A DNA stretch of 5,477 nt from JBEKLJ01 sp050010255 (GTDB lineage Bacteria > Acidobacteriota > Terriglobia > Bryobacterales > Bryobacteraceae): contig JBEKLJ010000219.1 of NCBI GenBank assembly GCA_050010255.1, positions 1 to 5,477 of the forward strand, read 5' to 3'. Below, piece by piece: positions 5,014 to 5,477 of this stretch (positions are counted from its first letter, which is position 1; each line of letters begins with the position of its first letter). Below the pieces are notes generated by a model. It had not been told where the DNA came from. It did no database searches and saw nothing but the letters and a program-made list of their open reading frames with translations. The position numbers and the translations under genes are program-made.

Positions 5014-5019
5014 GCGGAG

Positions 5020-5477
5020 ATGCCCGAGGAAGGTTCTGCACAGCCTACGACTCCGCAACCGCCAGCACCGGTGCTACCGCTGCACCAATCTGACCGCACA
5101 GCTCTTGTGCGAGGGATCTTGGCGAGTGGTGTCGTCGCCCTTTTCTTCGCTTCAATATTCACCTACTTCTCGGTGGCGGGGCTGATCCACATGGTCACCG
5201 CGAGAATCATTTTGGCGTTCGCTTGGGTACTCGGAGTTGTCGGTATTGTTATCTCGGAAACTATATGGGGAAAGGGTTTAAGACACAGGATTCGTATTGG
5301 CCTTTTGTCGGCAGCTACCCTCGCTGCTGTACTCTTTGGGATTGATACATGGACAGTCCACCATCTGCCGCGCGAGGAGTACGGTACGGTTGCGGTGTTC
5401 TTTGGAGATACGACGCGTTTCCCCGCGACACCGATTCAATTCAGGGAGCTAAACGATCTGCCGTCTCTGTTGCCAGC
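5020..5477 (+). CDS. Unrecognised membrane protein, three helices, 3' end beyond window
   Basis: The frame stays open from ATG at 5020 to the window edge, giving 152 residues of an incomplete protein. An in-frame TAG 12 nt upstream makes this ATG the first possible start. Residues 1-27 are Pro-rich and polar (TTPQPPAPVLP) without a signal peptide, then three hydrophobic helices lie near 30-52, 61-80 and 91-108, with a short basic loop GKGLRHRIR (84-92) that should be cytoplasmic. After the third helix the chain turns polar, starting with THHLPREEYG-like sequence (residues 112-122) and a GDTTRFPATP segment, probably the start of a soluble domain outside the cytoplasm. I do not recognise the family. 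Low GC matches the 3777 gene rather than the metabolic genes, and the two share upstream blocks, but their proteins are not visibly homologous. Confidence 0.75.
   Translation, partial: MPEEGSAQPTTPQPPAPVLPLHQSDRTALVRGILASGVVALFFASIFTYFSVAGLIHMVTARIILAFAWVLGVVGIVISETIWGKGLRHRIRIGLLSAATLAAVLFGIDTWTVHHLPREEYGTVAVFFGDTTRFPATPIQFRELNDLPSLLP

Larger units (their letters stand above)
4692..5019. other. Spacer with repeat copy 3, direct repeat and inverted repeat
   Basis: This 328-bp stretch between the two membrane-protein genes has no gene I can support. From left to right it holds about 100 bp without clear features and no T-tailed terminator after the 4691 stop; an inverted repeat GCTGTGG (4781-4787) with CCACAGC (4816-4822); repeat copy 3 (4798-4869); the GTGGGTCAATT direct repeat (4929-4939); and the long inverted repeat at 4944-5007. 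GCACTTTTC occurs twice (4735-4743 and 4916-4924). The mix looks like an accumulation of mobile-element remnants. Confidence 0.6.

Overview
The window looks like a piece of a GC-rich chromosome from a soil-type heterotroph. My best guess is Acidobacteriota, Solibacteraceae/Bryobacteraceae-like, based on a Tat-exported glycoside hydrolase beside a Gfo/Idh/MocA oxidoreductase, repeat-bearing spacers and lone small membrane proteins. This placement is an inference from gene style, not proven by a marker gene. No rRNA, tRNA, CRISPR array or intact transposase was seen.

Left half (about 1-2960, minus strand, very GC-rich). Three co-directional genes are read right to left: an integral-membrane methyltransferase of the isoprenylcysteine carboxyl methyltransferase (ICMT) family (2365-2958, TTG start); a Tat-exported GH127-type beta-L-arabinofuranosidase with its glutamate and cysteine active-site residues present (222-2216, perfect Shine-Dalgarno); and the N-terminus of a Gfo/Idh/MocA oxidoreductase cut by the window edge (1-140). 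The last two are 81 bp apart and probably form a sugar-processing operon: release of L-arabinose from plant-type glycans outside the cytoplasm, then oxidation or rearrangement of a sugar inside.

Spacer 2959-3300. It holds two copies of a degenerate repeat (44-bp core) spaced 78 bp apart, and a hairpin. A third copy lies in the spacer 4692-5019.

Right half (about 3300-5477, plus strand, clearly lower GC). Three unfamiliar genes follow: a small charged, Cys-containing protein (3301-3678), a two-helix membrane protein with a large soluble C-terminal domain (3777-4691), and a three-helix membrane protein that runs off the window (5020-5477). The spacers before the two membrane-protein genes share short blocks: an 11-bp GTGGGTCAATT located 94 and 91 bp before the two ATGs, a CACTCC/TTAGCAG block, and a TAGRCT -10-like hexamer exactly 6 nt before each ATG. 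Neither gene has a good Shine-Dalgarno, so both may be leaderless. The second is preceded by a 15-bp inverted repeat (14 of 15 pairing) that abuts the -10-like hexamer.

The left half is ordinary metabolism. The right half is accessory in character and of unknown function. I see no recognisable defence, toxin-antitoxin or secretion system. The points worth a second look are the repeat family, the shared upstream blocks and the inverted repeat.
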